Shown piece after piece: positions 24,836 through 34,787 of a stretch of 64,000 bases of DNA. The first letter of the stretch is position 1. Every line of letters starts with the position of its first letter. The translations under genes were made by a program, and so were the position numbers. Origin of the DNA: Myxococcus sp. RHSTA-1-4. Lineage in GTDB: Bacteria > Myxococcota > Myxococcia > Myxococcales > Myxococcaceae. Where the stretch lies: contig NZ_JAIQDG010000021.1 of assembly GCF_020037125.1 (NCBI RefSeq), positions 62,001-126,000 of the forward strand, written 5' to 3'. The notes under the pieces are model-generated. The model did not search any database and was not told the DNA's origin. It saw only the letters and a program-made list of their open reading frames with translations.

Positions 24836-26197
24836 ATGACGCTGCGCTCGACCCTGCTCCCCCTGCTGATGCCGGCCGCCGTGGTGGCGGTGCTCGTCGC
24901 CGTGCTGGACACGCCCGGCGGCGCGCTGGCCGCGGCGCTCGTCACCCTCGCCGGCTCCCTCATGGCCCTGGGCGTCAGCCGTGGTGCCTTGCAGCGTCAG
25001 CTCGACACGCTGGCCCGCCATACGCGCGGCCGCGCCGAGGGGGGGCTGGGCACTCCCGCGCCGGACCCGGAGCGGCTGGAGGAGGTGGCCAGCCTCGAGG
25101 GGGCCATCGACACGCTCCACTCCCGCCTCTCCGAGCGCAACGCCGTCCTCTCCCAGGAGGCGAGCACCCTCTCCGCCGTGCTGGACGGCATGGCCGAGGG
25201 CATCTGGGTGACGGACGCGGAGGGCACCGTGGTGCGCCACAACACCGCGCTCCGGGAGATGCTCCAGCCGGCCGCCGCCGGCATCATCGGCCAGCGCCCC
25301 CTGGCCCTCATCCGCGACGACGTCCTCAATGACGCCGTCATGCGCGCCTGCCGCGAGGGCGCCTCCACGCGGCTGGAGCTGACGCTGGAGGGCCTGTTTC
25401 CCCGCACGCTCGCCATCCGGGTGACGCCGCTGGGCAGGGATTTGCCCGGCAGCGCCGCCGTCTTCCACGACGTCACCGAGCTGAGGCGGCTGGAGAAGGT
25501 GCGCAAGGACTTCGTGGCCAACGTCTCCCACGAGCTGCGGACCCCCATCACCGCCATCCGCGGCTACGCGGAGACGCTCCAGGGCGGCGCCCTGAACGAC
25601 CCCGTCATGGCGCCGAAGATGGTGGACATCATCCACCGCCAGTCCGAGCGCCTGTCCGAGCTGGTGGAGGACCTGCTGGAGCTGTCCCGCCTGGAGTCTC
25701 GCGAGGTGCGCCTGGCGTTCACCGAGGTCCCCCTGGCGGTGGCCGCGGCCCGGGCCGCCGACACGGTGCGTCCCAAGGCGGAGGGCAAGGGCCAGGTCGT
25801 TTCACTGCACGTTCCACCGGACCTTCGGGCCCAGGGGGACACACGCGCCGTGGAGCAGGTGCTCCTCAACCTGCTGGACAACGCGGTGAAGTACACGCCG
25901 GCCGGTGGGCGGGTGGACGTTTACGGAGCGTACGAGGACGGACGGTGCGTGGTGCGCGTCAAGGACACCGGGCTGGGAATCGAGCCCAAGCACCTTTCCC
26001 GGATCTTCGAGCGCTTCTACCGGGTGGACAAGGGGCGCAGCCGCGACATGGGCGGCACCGGGCTGGGCCTGTCCATCGTCAAGCACCTGCTCCAGGCCAT
26101 GGACGGTGAGGTCAAGGTGGAGAGCCAGCCCAACGTGGGCAGCACCTTCACCATTTTTCTGCCCCAGGCCACTGCGGCGAGGGCGGCGACGGGATAG
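24836..26197 (+). CDS. phoR: PhoR-type sensor histidine kinase
   Basis: 453 residues. Two close N-terminal hydrophobic segments (about 7-45) form a membrane hairpin without a large periplasmic domain, as in PhoR, which senses phosphate through the Pst complex. A PAS domain (about 110-200; LDGMAEGIWVTDAEGTVVRH) precedes the H box with H232 (NVSHELRTPITAIRGYAETL), then N box (LLNLLDNAVKYTP), G1 (VKDTGLGIEPKHL) and G2 (GTGLGLSIVKHL). It probably phosphorylates the adjacent PhoB, and perhaps also the kinase-less PhoB next to pstS. Confidence 0.88.
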   Translation: MTLRSTLLPLLMPAAVVAVLVAVLDTPGGALAAALVTLAGSLMALGVSRGALQRQLDTLARHTRGRAEGGLGTPAPDPERLEEVASLEGAIDTLHSRLSERNAVLSQEASTLSAVLDGMAEGIWVTDAEGTVVRHNTALREMLQPAAAGIIGQRPLALIRDDVLNDAVMRACREGASTRLELTLEGLFPRTLAIRVTPLGRDLPGSAAVFHDVTELRRLEKVRKDFVANVSHELRTPITAIRGYAETLQGGALNDPVMAPKMVDIIHRQSERLSELVEDLLELSRLESREVRLAFTEVPLAVAAARAADTVRPKAEGKGQVVSLHVPPDLRAQGDTRAVEQVLLNLLDNAVKYTPAGGRVDVYGAYEDGRCVVRVKDTGLGIEPKHLSRIFERFYRVDKGRSRDMGGTGLGLSIVKHLLQAMDGEVKVESQPNVGSTFTIFLPQATAARAATG

Positions 26198-26209
26198 GAT
26201 GGGCCGACC

Positions 26210-27184
26210 ATGCGGGTCGCCATCCTCGCGGACATCCACGGCAATCTTCCTGCCTGCGAGGCCGTCCTCGAGGACATCGCGCGTTCCGTGGCGCCCGACT
26301 ACATCGTCGCCGCGGGAGACCTGGCGCTGCGCGGCGCCCACCCGCGCGAGACGGTGGACCTGCTCTTCGACCGCTGCGACTCGGTGCTGATGGGCAACAC
26401 CGACTGCTACCTCGCGGGCAACTACCTGGGTGGGGCCTACCGGGAGCGGGACCACTGGAAGACGGAGCTGTTGCGGTGGACGAGAGACCAGCTCGGCGGC
26501 GAGCTGCTGACGAAGCTGGGCGCCCTGCCCTTCTCCGTGCGCTACACGCCGCGCAAGGGGCAGGACCTCTTCGTCTGCCACGCCAACCCGCGCAACCTCG
26601 AGGAGTCGCTGGACCCCACGCTGGATGACGTGGCGGTGCGCCGCTACTTCAACCACCTGGACGCGGCGGCGTGCGCCTTCGGGCACCTGCACTTCCCCTA
26701 CCGCCGCCGCGTGGGCCGCATGCTCATCGCCGACGTGGCCAGCGCCGGCATTCCCCGCGACGGCGATTTGCGCCCCGCCTACGGCGTCTTCACCTTCACG
26801 CCCAAGGGCTGGCGGGTGCAGATCCGCCGGGTGCGCTACCCGGTGCGCAAGGCCACCCAGGCGCTCACCGCGCGCCGCGTGCCCGGTGGCCCCCTGCTCA
26901 TCCACAAGCTGGTGGAGGCGCGCTACCGCCACCACACCGCGCTGCTGGAGGCCGCGCGCCGCCACTCCGGCCTGCCCCCGCCGGTGGGGCCCGTGCTGCG
27001 CCCGCCGCCCGGCGCCGCCTCCCGCAACAGCCTCGCCGCCCCGCTCGACGGCGGCCGGCCGCCTCCGGACGTGGACACCGACACCGGAAGCATTGACACC
27101 GGAAGCCTTCCCGCGGACCTGGAGGGCTCCGTGGCGGACGCCTCCCAGCTGCCGCTGGACTCGATGAACGACCTGGACGGGTAG
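26210..27184 (+). CDS. Metallophosphoesterase (YfcE/calcineurin-like), with disordered tail
   Basis: 324 residues. Metal-binding motifs run in order: LADIHGN, AAGDLALRG, MGNTD, CHANPRN and FGHLH. The core (1-225) resembles small YfcE-like phosphodiesterases. The last 90 residues are Pro/Asp/Ser-rich and look disordered, which is unusual for the family. It begins 12 nt after phoR and so may be part of the phosphate-responsive transcript. Substrate unknown. Confidence 0.85.
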   Translation: MRVAILADIHGNLPACEAVLEDIARSVAPDYIVAAGDLALRGAHPRETVDLLFDRCDSVLMGNTDCYLAGNYLGGAYRERDHWKTELLRWTRDQLGGELLTKLGALPFSVRYTPRKGQDLFVCHANPRNLEESLDPTLDDVAVRRYFNHLDAAACAFGHLHFPYRRRVGRMLIADVASAGIPRDGDLRPAYGVFTFTPKGWRVQIRRVRYPVRKATQALTARRVPGGPLLIHKLVEARYRHHTALLEAARRHSGLPPPVGPVLRPPPGAASRNSLAAPLDGGRPPPDVDTDTGSIDTGSLPADLEGSVADASQLPLDSMNDLDG

Positions 27185-27270
27185 CGTTGTCCGGGACTCG
27201 ATGAACGCGTCGCGTTGTCGCCATGGCGTTGCTTGCGCGCGGCCCCGGGCGGTGATTCATCGCCGCCACC

Positions 27271-27768
27271 ATGTCCCCCCGCGAACTGCCGCTGCTGCTC
27301 GTCCGCCATGCCGTGGCCGAGGACTCGCACGTCCTGGGTGACGAGGCCCGCGCCCTCACCTCCGAGGGCCGCGCCGCCTTCCGGCACCATGCGCGCAGGC
27401 TGGCGCGCCTCACTCCGCTGACGGGCATCGTCACCAGCCCGCTGGTGCGCGCGGTGCAGACCGCGGAGCTGATGGCCGAGGCCTTCGGCCTGTCCAGCGT
27501 GGAGGTCCACCCGGCGCTGGTGCCGGGAAGGGGCGCGCACAAGCGCATCCTCAAGCTGGCCCGTCAGCTGGGCCCGGGCCATGCGCTGGTGGGCCACAAC
27601 CCCTCCCTGGAGCGCGCCGCCCTGCTCGCGCTGCAGGGCGAGGAGCTGCCCGACAAGCTGCGCAAAGGCACGGCCCTGGCGCTGAAGCCCCTGGCGGATG
27701 GCGGCTTCACGCTCACGTGGTGGGGCAGCCCGGGCCGCCCCATCCGCCGCCCCGGTGACAGGTGCTGA
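27271..27768 (+). CDS. sixA: Phosphohistidine phosphatase SixA family protein
   Basis: 165 residues of the histidine phosphatase superfamily: LLVRHAVAED (catalytic RH), TSPLVRAVQTAELM (second Arg) and LVGHNPSLE (second His). SixA removes phosphate from histidine phosphotransfer domains, so it could modulate one of the phosphorelays here, though this is inference. No clear ribosome site precedes the ATG. Its stop is only 15 nt from the stop of the convergent DUF1634 gene. Confidence 0.85.
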   Translation: MSPRELPLLLVRHAVAEDSHVLGDEARALTSEGRAAFRHHARRLARLTPLTGIVTSPLVRAVQTAELMAEAFGLSSVEVHPALVPGRGAHKRILKLARQLGPGHALVGHNPSLERAALLALQGEELPDKLRKGTALALKPLADGGFTLTWWGSPGRPIRRPGDRC

Positions 27769-27783
27769 AAAGCGCGCCCGGCG

Positions 27784-28242
27784 TCAGCCCTCCGCCGCGC
27801 CCAGGAGGAAGGACAGGCAGAGCAGCCCCAGCACCGCGGTGGTGATGGCCACGTAGAGGGTGTCCCGCTGCTGCCGGAAGATGAGCAGCGACAGGGCCAC
27901 CCGCAGCACCGGCACCGCCATCATCACCAGCAGCCCCACCATGACGAAGGACTGCCCGCGCGCGGCCAGCGCACCGGTGAGCACGTCCCTCAGGCCGTGT
28001 GGCACCGGGTGCGGCGCGGTGAGCCGCTGCAGCGCCTCCGACGAGACGAGGTAGTCCGGGTGGCGCAGGTACGTTATCAGCGTGCCCAGCGTCACCAGGG
28101 ACAGGCTGGCCACCACGCCGTAGCGCAACAGGTCGCTGATGAGCAGCTCCGGGACGAGCGGCACCGCCTCCGCGTCCTCGTGCACCGCCGCCGCGGCGGC
28201 CTCCTTCCGTGGCCCGGCCTCCGGCTCCCGCTCCCCGCTCAT
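27784..28242 (-). CDS. DUF1634-family membrane protein
   Basis: 152 residues. After a charged, Ala/Glu-rich N-terminus come three hydrophobic segments (GVVASLSLVTLGTLITYL, FVMVGLLVMMAVPVLRVALS and YVAITTAVLGLLCLSFLLG), the shape of DUF1634. These proteins are commonly encoded directly after TauE/SafE exporters, as here: the ATG overlaps the exporter stop by 4 nt. It is probably an accessory subunit of the exporter; direct evidence of function is lacking. Confidence 0.82.
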   Translation of the reverse strand: MSGEREPEAGPRKEAAAAAVHEDAEAVPLVPELLISDLLRYGVVASLSLVTLGTLITYLRHPDYLVSSEALQRLTAPHPVPHGLRDVLTGALAARGQSFVMVGLLVMMAVPVLRVALSLLIFRQQRDTLYVAITTAVLGLLCLSFLLGAAEG

Positions 28243-29081
28243 GACACCCATCCCTTGTGCAGCATCTCCCAGGCCACCCACAGCAGCACGGCCACGAAGA
28301 GGCCGCGCAGCCAGGTGCTGTTCACCCGCGCCATCAGGTGGCGCGAGCCCAGCCACGCGCCCAGCGTGACGCCCACGCACACCGGGCCGGCGATGAAGGG
28401 GTCTATCTGCCCCCGCGCGAAGTACACGCCCGCGCTGGCCGCCGCCGTCACGCCAATCATGAAGTTGCTGGTGGCGGTGGACACCTTCAGCGGCAGCCGC
28501 ATGGCCAGGTCCATGGCCGGCACCTTCAGCGCCCCCGAGCCGATGCCCAGCAGCCCGCTCACCGTGCCCGCCACGTACATGAGCCCGAGCCCCGCCACCG
28601 GCCGGGTGACGCGGTAGCGCACCTCGCGCCCGGAGGCCTCGTCCCAATAACTGCCGTGCAGCCCCAACCGGTCCGCCAGCGCGTCCGCCGGCACCGGCGC
28701 CTCCTCGCGCGCCCCCATCCGCCGCAGCATGGCCAGCGCCGAGTACGCCATGACGGCGCCGAAGACGAAGTACACCCCGCGCCCGCCCACCAGGCCGGAC
28801 AGGAATGCTCCGCTGAGCGCCCCCGCGGTGGTGGCCAGCTCCAGGAACATGGCCACCCGCATGTTGGCCATCCTGTCCCGCACGTACGCCGCCGCCGCTC
28901 CGCTGGAGGTGGCGATGACGGAGATGATGGACGCCCCCACCGCGTAGCGGATGTCCACCTTCAACCACAGCGTGAGCACGGGAATGAGGATGAGGCCGCC
29001 GCCGATGCCCAGCAACGAGCCCAGCAGCCCCGCCCCCAGGGAGATGCACAGGACGGCCAGCGTGAAGAGGAAGGGAGTCAT
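28239..29081 (-). CDS. TauE/SafE-family sulfite/organosulfonate exporter
   Basis: 280 residues, with about eight hydrophobic segments and the two-fold internal repeat typical of TauE/SafE: LLGSLLGIGGGLILIPVLTL near the N-terminus and GTVSGLLGIGSGALKVPAMD in the second half. It likely exports sulfite, sulfoacetate or a related anion. About residues 115-155 form a hydrophilic central loop. It is followed directly by its DUF1634 partner. Confidence 0.88.
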   Translation of the reverse strand: MTPFLFTLAVLCISLGAGLLGSLLGIGGGLILIPVLTLWLKVDIRYAVGASIISVIATSSGAAAAYVRDRMANMRVAMFLELATTAGALSGAFLSGLVGGRGVYFVFGAVMAYSALAMLRRMGAREEAPVPADALADRLGLHGSYWDEASGREVRYRVTRPVAGLGLMYVAGTVSGLLGIGSGALKVPAMDLAMRLPLKVSTATSNFMIGVTAAASAGVYFARGQIDPFIAGPVCVGVTLGAWLGSRHLMARVNSTWLRGLFVAVLLWVAWEMLHKGWVS

Positions 29082-29133
29082 CGAAGCGCCGATGCCATCC
29101 TTCCTCTCCCTGGCCCTTTTTCCAACAAGAGGA

Positions 29134-29152
29134 CGGCGCCCTTCCGGCGCCG
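29134..29152 (-). terminator. Hairpin after the carbonic anhydrase gene
   Basis: A 7-bp stem (CGGCGCC with GGCGCCG) closes a 5-nt loop, followed on the minus strand by the U-rich TCCTCTTGTT. It starts 27 nt after the carbonic anhydrase stop and precedes the TauE gene. Confidence 0.5.
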
Positions 29153-29178
29153 CCCCCTTGCCTGCCCGCTTCCTCCGG

Positions 29179-29925
29179 TCAGCGCCCGCTGGCCGCGGAC
29201 AGCCGCAGCGTCCTCGCGGCGCCGCCCTGGAGAGGCTCCTCGTTGTGGGCGTGCGCGCCCCCGCCCAGCTCCCTCAGCAGCGCCTCCCCCACCAGCTCAT
29301 CCATGGGCACGAAGCGGCCCAGCGCCGGACGCCACGCGTGGACCTGGGCGTGACCGATGTCGAACCACCACGCGTGCAGGCGAACCGTGCCCGCCTCCAG
29401 CCGCTCCTTCACCATCGGGTACGTCTTGATGTGCTCGAGCTGCTGCAGGACGTTGATTTGCGAGAGCCGGTCGTACTCGGGCAGCCCCTCACCCACGGGG
29501 CTGCCGGCGCGCAGGGTGCGCAGGGCGGCCTGGCCGTGCGCGAGCCAGTGGGAGAGGTTGGGCGTCTCCGGCCCCACGCCTCCGGCCAGCACGGCCTTCA
29601 TCGCGCCGCAGCTCGAGTGGCCGCAGACGACGATGTCCTCCACCGACAGGTGGTGCAGAGAGAACTCCAGGGCCGCGGGCTCCGACTGGTCTCCCGTGGA
29701 GTGGCCGTCCGCGTCCGAGGGCGGCACCATGTTGCCCACGTTGCGGACCACGAACAGGTCGCCCGGGTCCGTCGACACCAGCAGGTTGGGCACCACGCGG
29801 CTGTCGGCGCAGCCGACGAAGAGGCAGTCGGGAGACTGCCCATTGGCCAGCTTCGCGAACACGTCGCGGTAGCCCGGACGGGCGTTGAGCTGAAAGTCCA
29901 GCAGACCACGGATGAGCTTCCTCAC
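29179..29925 (-). CDS. Beta-class carbonic anhydrase
   Basis: 248 residues from a GTG that overlaps the SulP stop (GTGA). Zinc and catalytic residues are intact: Cys-Asp-Ser-Arg in FVGCADSRVVPNLLV and His and Cys in VCGHSSCGAMKAVL. The C-terminus (VRLHAWWFDIGHAQVHAW) is typical of bacterial beta enzymes. It interconverts CO2 and bicarbonate. Translational coupling to a SulP transporter suggests the two handle bicarbonate together. The final 25 residues are Gly/Ala/Arg-rich and probably flexible. Confidence 0.95.
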   Translation of the reverse strand: MRKLIRGLLDFQLNARPGYRDVFAKLANGQSPDCLFVGCADSRVVPNLLVSTDPGDLFVVRNVGNMVPPSDADGHSTGDQSEPAALEFSLHHLSVEDIVVCGHSSCGAMKAVLAGGVGPETPNLSHWLAHGQAALRTLRAGSPVGEGLPEYDRLSQINVLQQLEHIKTYPMVKERLEAGTVRLHAWWFDIGHAQVHAWRPALGRFVPMDELVGEALLRELGGGAHAHNEEPLQGGAARTLRLSAASGR

Positions 29926-31469
29926 TGCGCACCTCCGGAAACGAGATTGTTGGAAGAGACCTGCGCCGCCAGCGCGGAGCCGGAAGGCTTCCGCGTGCCA
30001 CTGCGGGTCCAGATGTCCTCGAGCGACTCCATCCACACCGTTCCACCCGTCTTGCGGTGGGTGTCGGCCCAGCTCTCCAGCGCCTCGTGGCCGGAGTGGT
30101 CCAGCGTCTCCAGCGCGAGGTCCACGTCCACCTTCGCGCCGGCGGGCACCTGCGCCAGCGCCGCGGACAGCTTGGGGACGCCCACGAAGGTGAGCGCGCC
30201 CGACACGTGGACCTGGTACGCCTCGCCCTTCTGGCGCACGTCCACGTGGACGCTGCCCAGGTGCCACAGCAGCCTCAGCATCGCCACCAGCAGGCCCAGG
30301 CCGATGCCCGCCAGCAGGTTGATGCCGACGACACCTCCCACCGTGACGAGGTAGACGGCCAGCTCGCCGCGGCGGTGCAGCTCGCGGATGTGGTGCACGT
30401 TCACCAGCTTCACGCCGACGACGACCAGCAGGCCCGCCAGCACCGTCAGGGGCACCAGGCCCGCGACGGAGCCCAGCAGCGTGACGAAGAGCAGCAGCCA
30501 GACGCCGTGGAGGATGGCCGACACCCGCGTCTTCGCGCCGGCCGCGGTGTTCGCCGCGCTGCGCACGATGACGCCGGTGATGGGCAGCCCGCCGGCGAGA
30601 CCGGAGACCGTGTTCGCCATGCCCTGCGCGAACAGCTCGCGGTCCAGGTTGGCCCGCGGCCCCGTGTGCATCTTGTCCGTGGCCACCGCGCACAGGAGCG
30701 ACTCGGCGCTGGCCACCAGCGCCAGTGAGATGACCGCCGCCGCGAACGGCCCCCAGTTGCCCTCCGGCAGGGACGGGAACTGGAAGCTGCTGAAGACGTT
30801 CTCCGGCAGGTTCACCCGCGCCACGTCCGCGCCCCACAGCGTCGCCACCACCGTGGCGCCCAGCACGGCCACCAGCGGCCCCGGCACCGCCTTCAGGCGC
30901 TTCACCGGAATCACCTGCCACACCACCAGCAGGCCGATGGTCAGCAGGCCCAGCAGGGTCGCCGGACCATGGAGGTCCGCGACCTGCCCCGGCAGCTCAC
31001 GCAGGTTCTGCCACGCGCTGGACTGGGGAGCGCCCCCCAGCACGATGTGGAGCTGGCCCAGGACGATGAGGATGCCGATGCCCGCCAGCATGCCGTGGAT
31101 GACGGCGGGAGAGATGGCCAGCGCCGCGCGCGCCACCTTGAGCCCACCGAAGAGCATCTGCAGGAGCCCGGCCGCCGCCACCGCCGCGCATGTCGTGGCC
31201 AGCCCGAACTGCTGGATGAAGCCGAACACCATCACCGCCAGCCCGGCCGCCGGCCCGCTCACCTGCAGCGGCGCGCCACCGAACAGGCCCACCACCACGC
31301 CACCCACCACGCCGGCAATCAGCCCGGAGATGATGGGCGCGCCCGACGCCAGCGCGATGCCCATGCACAGGGGCAGTGCCACCAGAAAGACCACCAGGGA
31401 TGAAGGCAGGTCCGTGGCGAGCACCTGCCACGGAGTCATCGCCTTCCCAGGATTCTTCACCTTCTCCAT
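29922..31469 (-). CDS. SulP-family anion transporter (possible bicarbonate transporter)
   Basis: 515 residues from the ATG at 31469 (GTGGAGG ribosome site). Multiple membrane segments with the SulP core (SSLVVFLVALPLCMGIALAS, GLPITGVIVRSAANTAAGAK) precede a C-terminal STAS domain (about 425-500; YQVHVSGALTFVGVPKLSAA). SulP members carry sulfate, bicarbonate or other anions; the carbonic anhydrase partner favours bicarbonate, as in SulP-CA pairs and BicA, but this is inference. A sigma-54 promoter lies about 55 nt upstream. Confidence 0.9.
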   Translation of the reverse strand: MEKVKNPGKAMTPWQVLATDLPSSLVVFLVALPLCMGIALASGAPIISGLIAGVVGGVVVGLFGGAPLQVSGPAAGLAVMVFGFIQQFGLATTCAAVAAAGLLQMLFGGLKVARAALAISPAVIHGMLAGIGILIVLGQLHIVLGGAPQSSAWQNLRELPGQVADLHGPATLLGLLTIGLLVVWQVIPVKRLKAVPGPLVAVLGATVVATLWGADVARVNLPENVFSSFQFPSLPEGNWGPFAAAVISLALVASAESLLCAVATDKMHTGPRANLDRELFAQGMANTVSGLAGGLPITGVIVRSAANTAAGAKTRVSAILHGVWLLLFVTLLGSVAGLVPLTVLAGLLVVVGVKLVNVHHIRELHRRGELAVYLVTVGGVVGINLLAGIGLGLLVAMLRLLWHLGSVHVDVRQKGEAYQVHVSGALTFVGVPKLSAALAQVPAGAKVDVDLALETLDHSGHEALESWADTHRKTGGTVWMESLEDIWTRSGTRKPSGSALAAQVSSNNLVSGGAQ

Positions 31470-31522
31470 CACACCTCCACGAGAGGGCGCCATGACCTGG
31501 CGCACGCTGAGCCCCGGGGGTG

Positions 31523-31538
31523 AGCAACATGCGTGCCG
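31523..31538 (-). promoter_or_regulatory. Sigma-54 (-24/-12) promoter for the SulP-carbonic anhydrase operon
   Basis: On the minus strand the sequence reads CGGCACGCATGTTGCT, matching the TGGCACG-N4-TTGCW consensus except for the first base, with the required 10 nt between GG and GC. The start site would be near 31512, about 43 nt before the SulP ATG. The gene immediately upstream encodes an NtrC-type activator that needs sigma-54. Confidence 0.78.
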
Positions 31539-31647
31539 CGGCGCGTCTCCCTCTGGGGAGGGGGGATGGAGGCTGTGACGGACGGGGTGGAATGAAAGCC
31601 TTTTGAAGTCCGCCCCTGCCCGCGCTGAAAGAATCTTGAATGCCCGC

Positions 31648-32987
<1,340 letters not shown>

Positions 32988-32991
<4 letters not shown>

Positions 32992-34634
32992 GGGATTCGC
33001 TCCAGCGGCAGCCGCAACGTGAAGCGGCTCCCCTGCGGACGACGGAGATAGGTCAGGCTGCCCCCGTGAGCTTCCACGGAGGCACGGGCCATGGGCAACC
33101 CCAGTCCGATGCCCTTGGCCCTTCCCGTGGCGAAGGGCTCCCACAACCGCGGCTCCAGCGTGGGGTCCACGCCACCCGCGTTGTCCTCGACCACCAGCAC
33201 GGCCTCGTCGGCCTCCCGCGTCAATGTGACGGACACCCAGGGCGTGGGCCGCAGCCCCGTGTCGCGCGCCACCGCGCCGGCCTCCACCGCGTTGCGCACC
33301 AGGTTGTCGATGGCGGACACCAGCAGCGCCGCGTCACCCTGCACCATGAGCCCCTCCTCCAGGGACGTGCGAAGCTCCACGGCCTCGGACTCGGGCAGCA
33401 GGCTCACCGCCTGCAACGCGTCCTGCACGAGCAGCCGCACCTCGCAGGGACGGCGAAGGGCGGCCCGGGGGGAGCCGAAGGAGAGCAGCGAGCGCGCCAG
33501 GTGCCCCAGGCGCTCCACCTGCGAGCGCAGCGCCTTGACGGGCAGCTCGCTTCCCGCGGCCGTGTGGCGCAGCACGGAGAGGGCCGCCTGGATGCCGTTG
33601 AGGGCGTTCTTCACCTCGTGGGCGATGAGCGCCGCGGCCGTGCCCAGGGCCGCCATCGTCTCCTGCCGGCGCAGCCGCTCCTCCGCCGCGAGCAGCGAGC
33701 GGTACGAGTGGCGCAGCAGGAGGACGAGCACCACCAGGGTGCTGCTGAGCAGGAGGATTTGAAAGGCGAGCTGCCGGAGGAACCGCGAGCGCAGGTCCGC
33801 CGTGGCGGTCTCCGCCTCCAGCACCAGCAGCCGCAGCCCGCTGTCCCCCACCCAGGCGACCGCGCCCAGCACCTGCGTGCCGGAGAGCGACAGCGGCCCC
33901 GGCCTCTGCGCGAGCTCCCGCAGCCGCTCCAGGGTCTCCGGCGTGCCCCCCTGGGACGCCGGCAGCAGGAACCGGCCGCGCGCGTCCATCAGGAGCTGCG
34001 TCGTGCCGGCGGTGGTCCGCGTGGGCAGGGCCCCCGCCCTCACCTCCCCCACCAGCACCCCGCGCAGCCGGCCTCCCGTCATCATGGGGACCGCGACGAC
34101 CAGCGGCCCGCCTTCGCGCTCCAGCAAGTCAATCTCCGGCGCATGCTTCTCCATCATGCGGCGGAACCAGGGCCGGCTCGTCAGGGGCGAGTCCCCCAGG
34201 GACATGTCGCGCGGATTGCTCCACAGCCGCTCGCCATCGGGGCCGAGCAGCGCCACCCCCTCGGAGAAGAGCGACGAGTGGTAGAAGGCGCTGTCGAGCA
34301 GCGCCTGCTCCGCCACGGAGGTGCCGTCCTCCGGGAAGAGCGCGGGGTGTCCCGACACGCGGGCCAGCTCCGCCTCCAGCACCCCGAGGTGGACGCTCAG
34401 GGCGTCCGCCTGCACCCGGGCCGTGCTCGACAGGTGGGCCAGCAATTCCTCCCGCGCGTTGCGCACGTCCTCGATGTAGCCGAGCACCGGGCTCACCAGC
34501 GCGACCAGCCCCACGAGGCCGAGGCCGAGCAGCGCGGAGCGGCCTCCACGCCGCTGCGCGTGCGCCAGCTCTCCCGGCGTGGGGGCCAGCGAGGGAACGG
34601 GAGGGGGCGATGGGGGTGGCTGTGGGGGCTCCAT
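32988..34634 (-). CDS. Membrane sensor histidine kinase, NtrB-like partner of the NtrC regulator
   Basis: 548 residues. A Pro-rich N-terminus is followed by a membrane segment (about 33-54), a periplasmic domain of about 225 residues resembling a double Cache sensor, a second membrane segment (about 283-302), then the H box with H339 (LIAHEVKNALNGIQAALS) and ATPase motifs (AIDNLVRNAVEAG, DNAGGVDP, GIGLGLPMARASVEAHGGSL). It probably senses a small extracellular ligand and controls the regulator that its gene overlaps. The ligand is unknown; bicarbonate or pH are guesses from context. Confidence 0.9.
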
Positions 34635-34748
34635 GGGTGCGTGTCGGGAGATCTACACGGACCTGCGAGCACCTTCACGCCTCATCCCACGGCCCTCCCG
34701 CCCGCCGCGTTGCCCCCTGGACCTCACCAAGTTGTTTCACACGCGTCA

Positions 34749-34766
34749 CCCGGGTGAAAACCCGGG
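34749..34766 (+). promoter_or_regulatory. GAAA-tetraloop hairpin in leader of second phoB
   Basis: A perfect 7-bp stem, CCCGGGT with ACCCGGG, closes a GAAA tetraloop, a very stable RNA fold. It ends 21 nt before the phoB ATG, close to the ribosome-binding region, which itself lacks a good Shine-Dalgarno sequence. It may control translation. Confidence 0.5.
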
Positions 34767-34787
34767 CGCGCAGAGTGCGGGCCCGCC

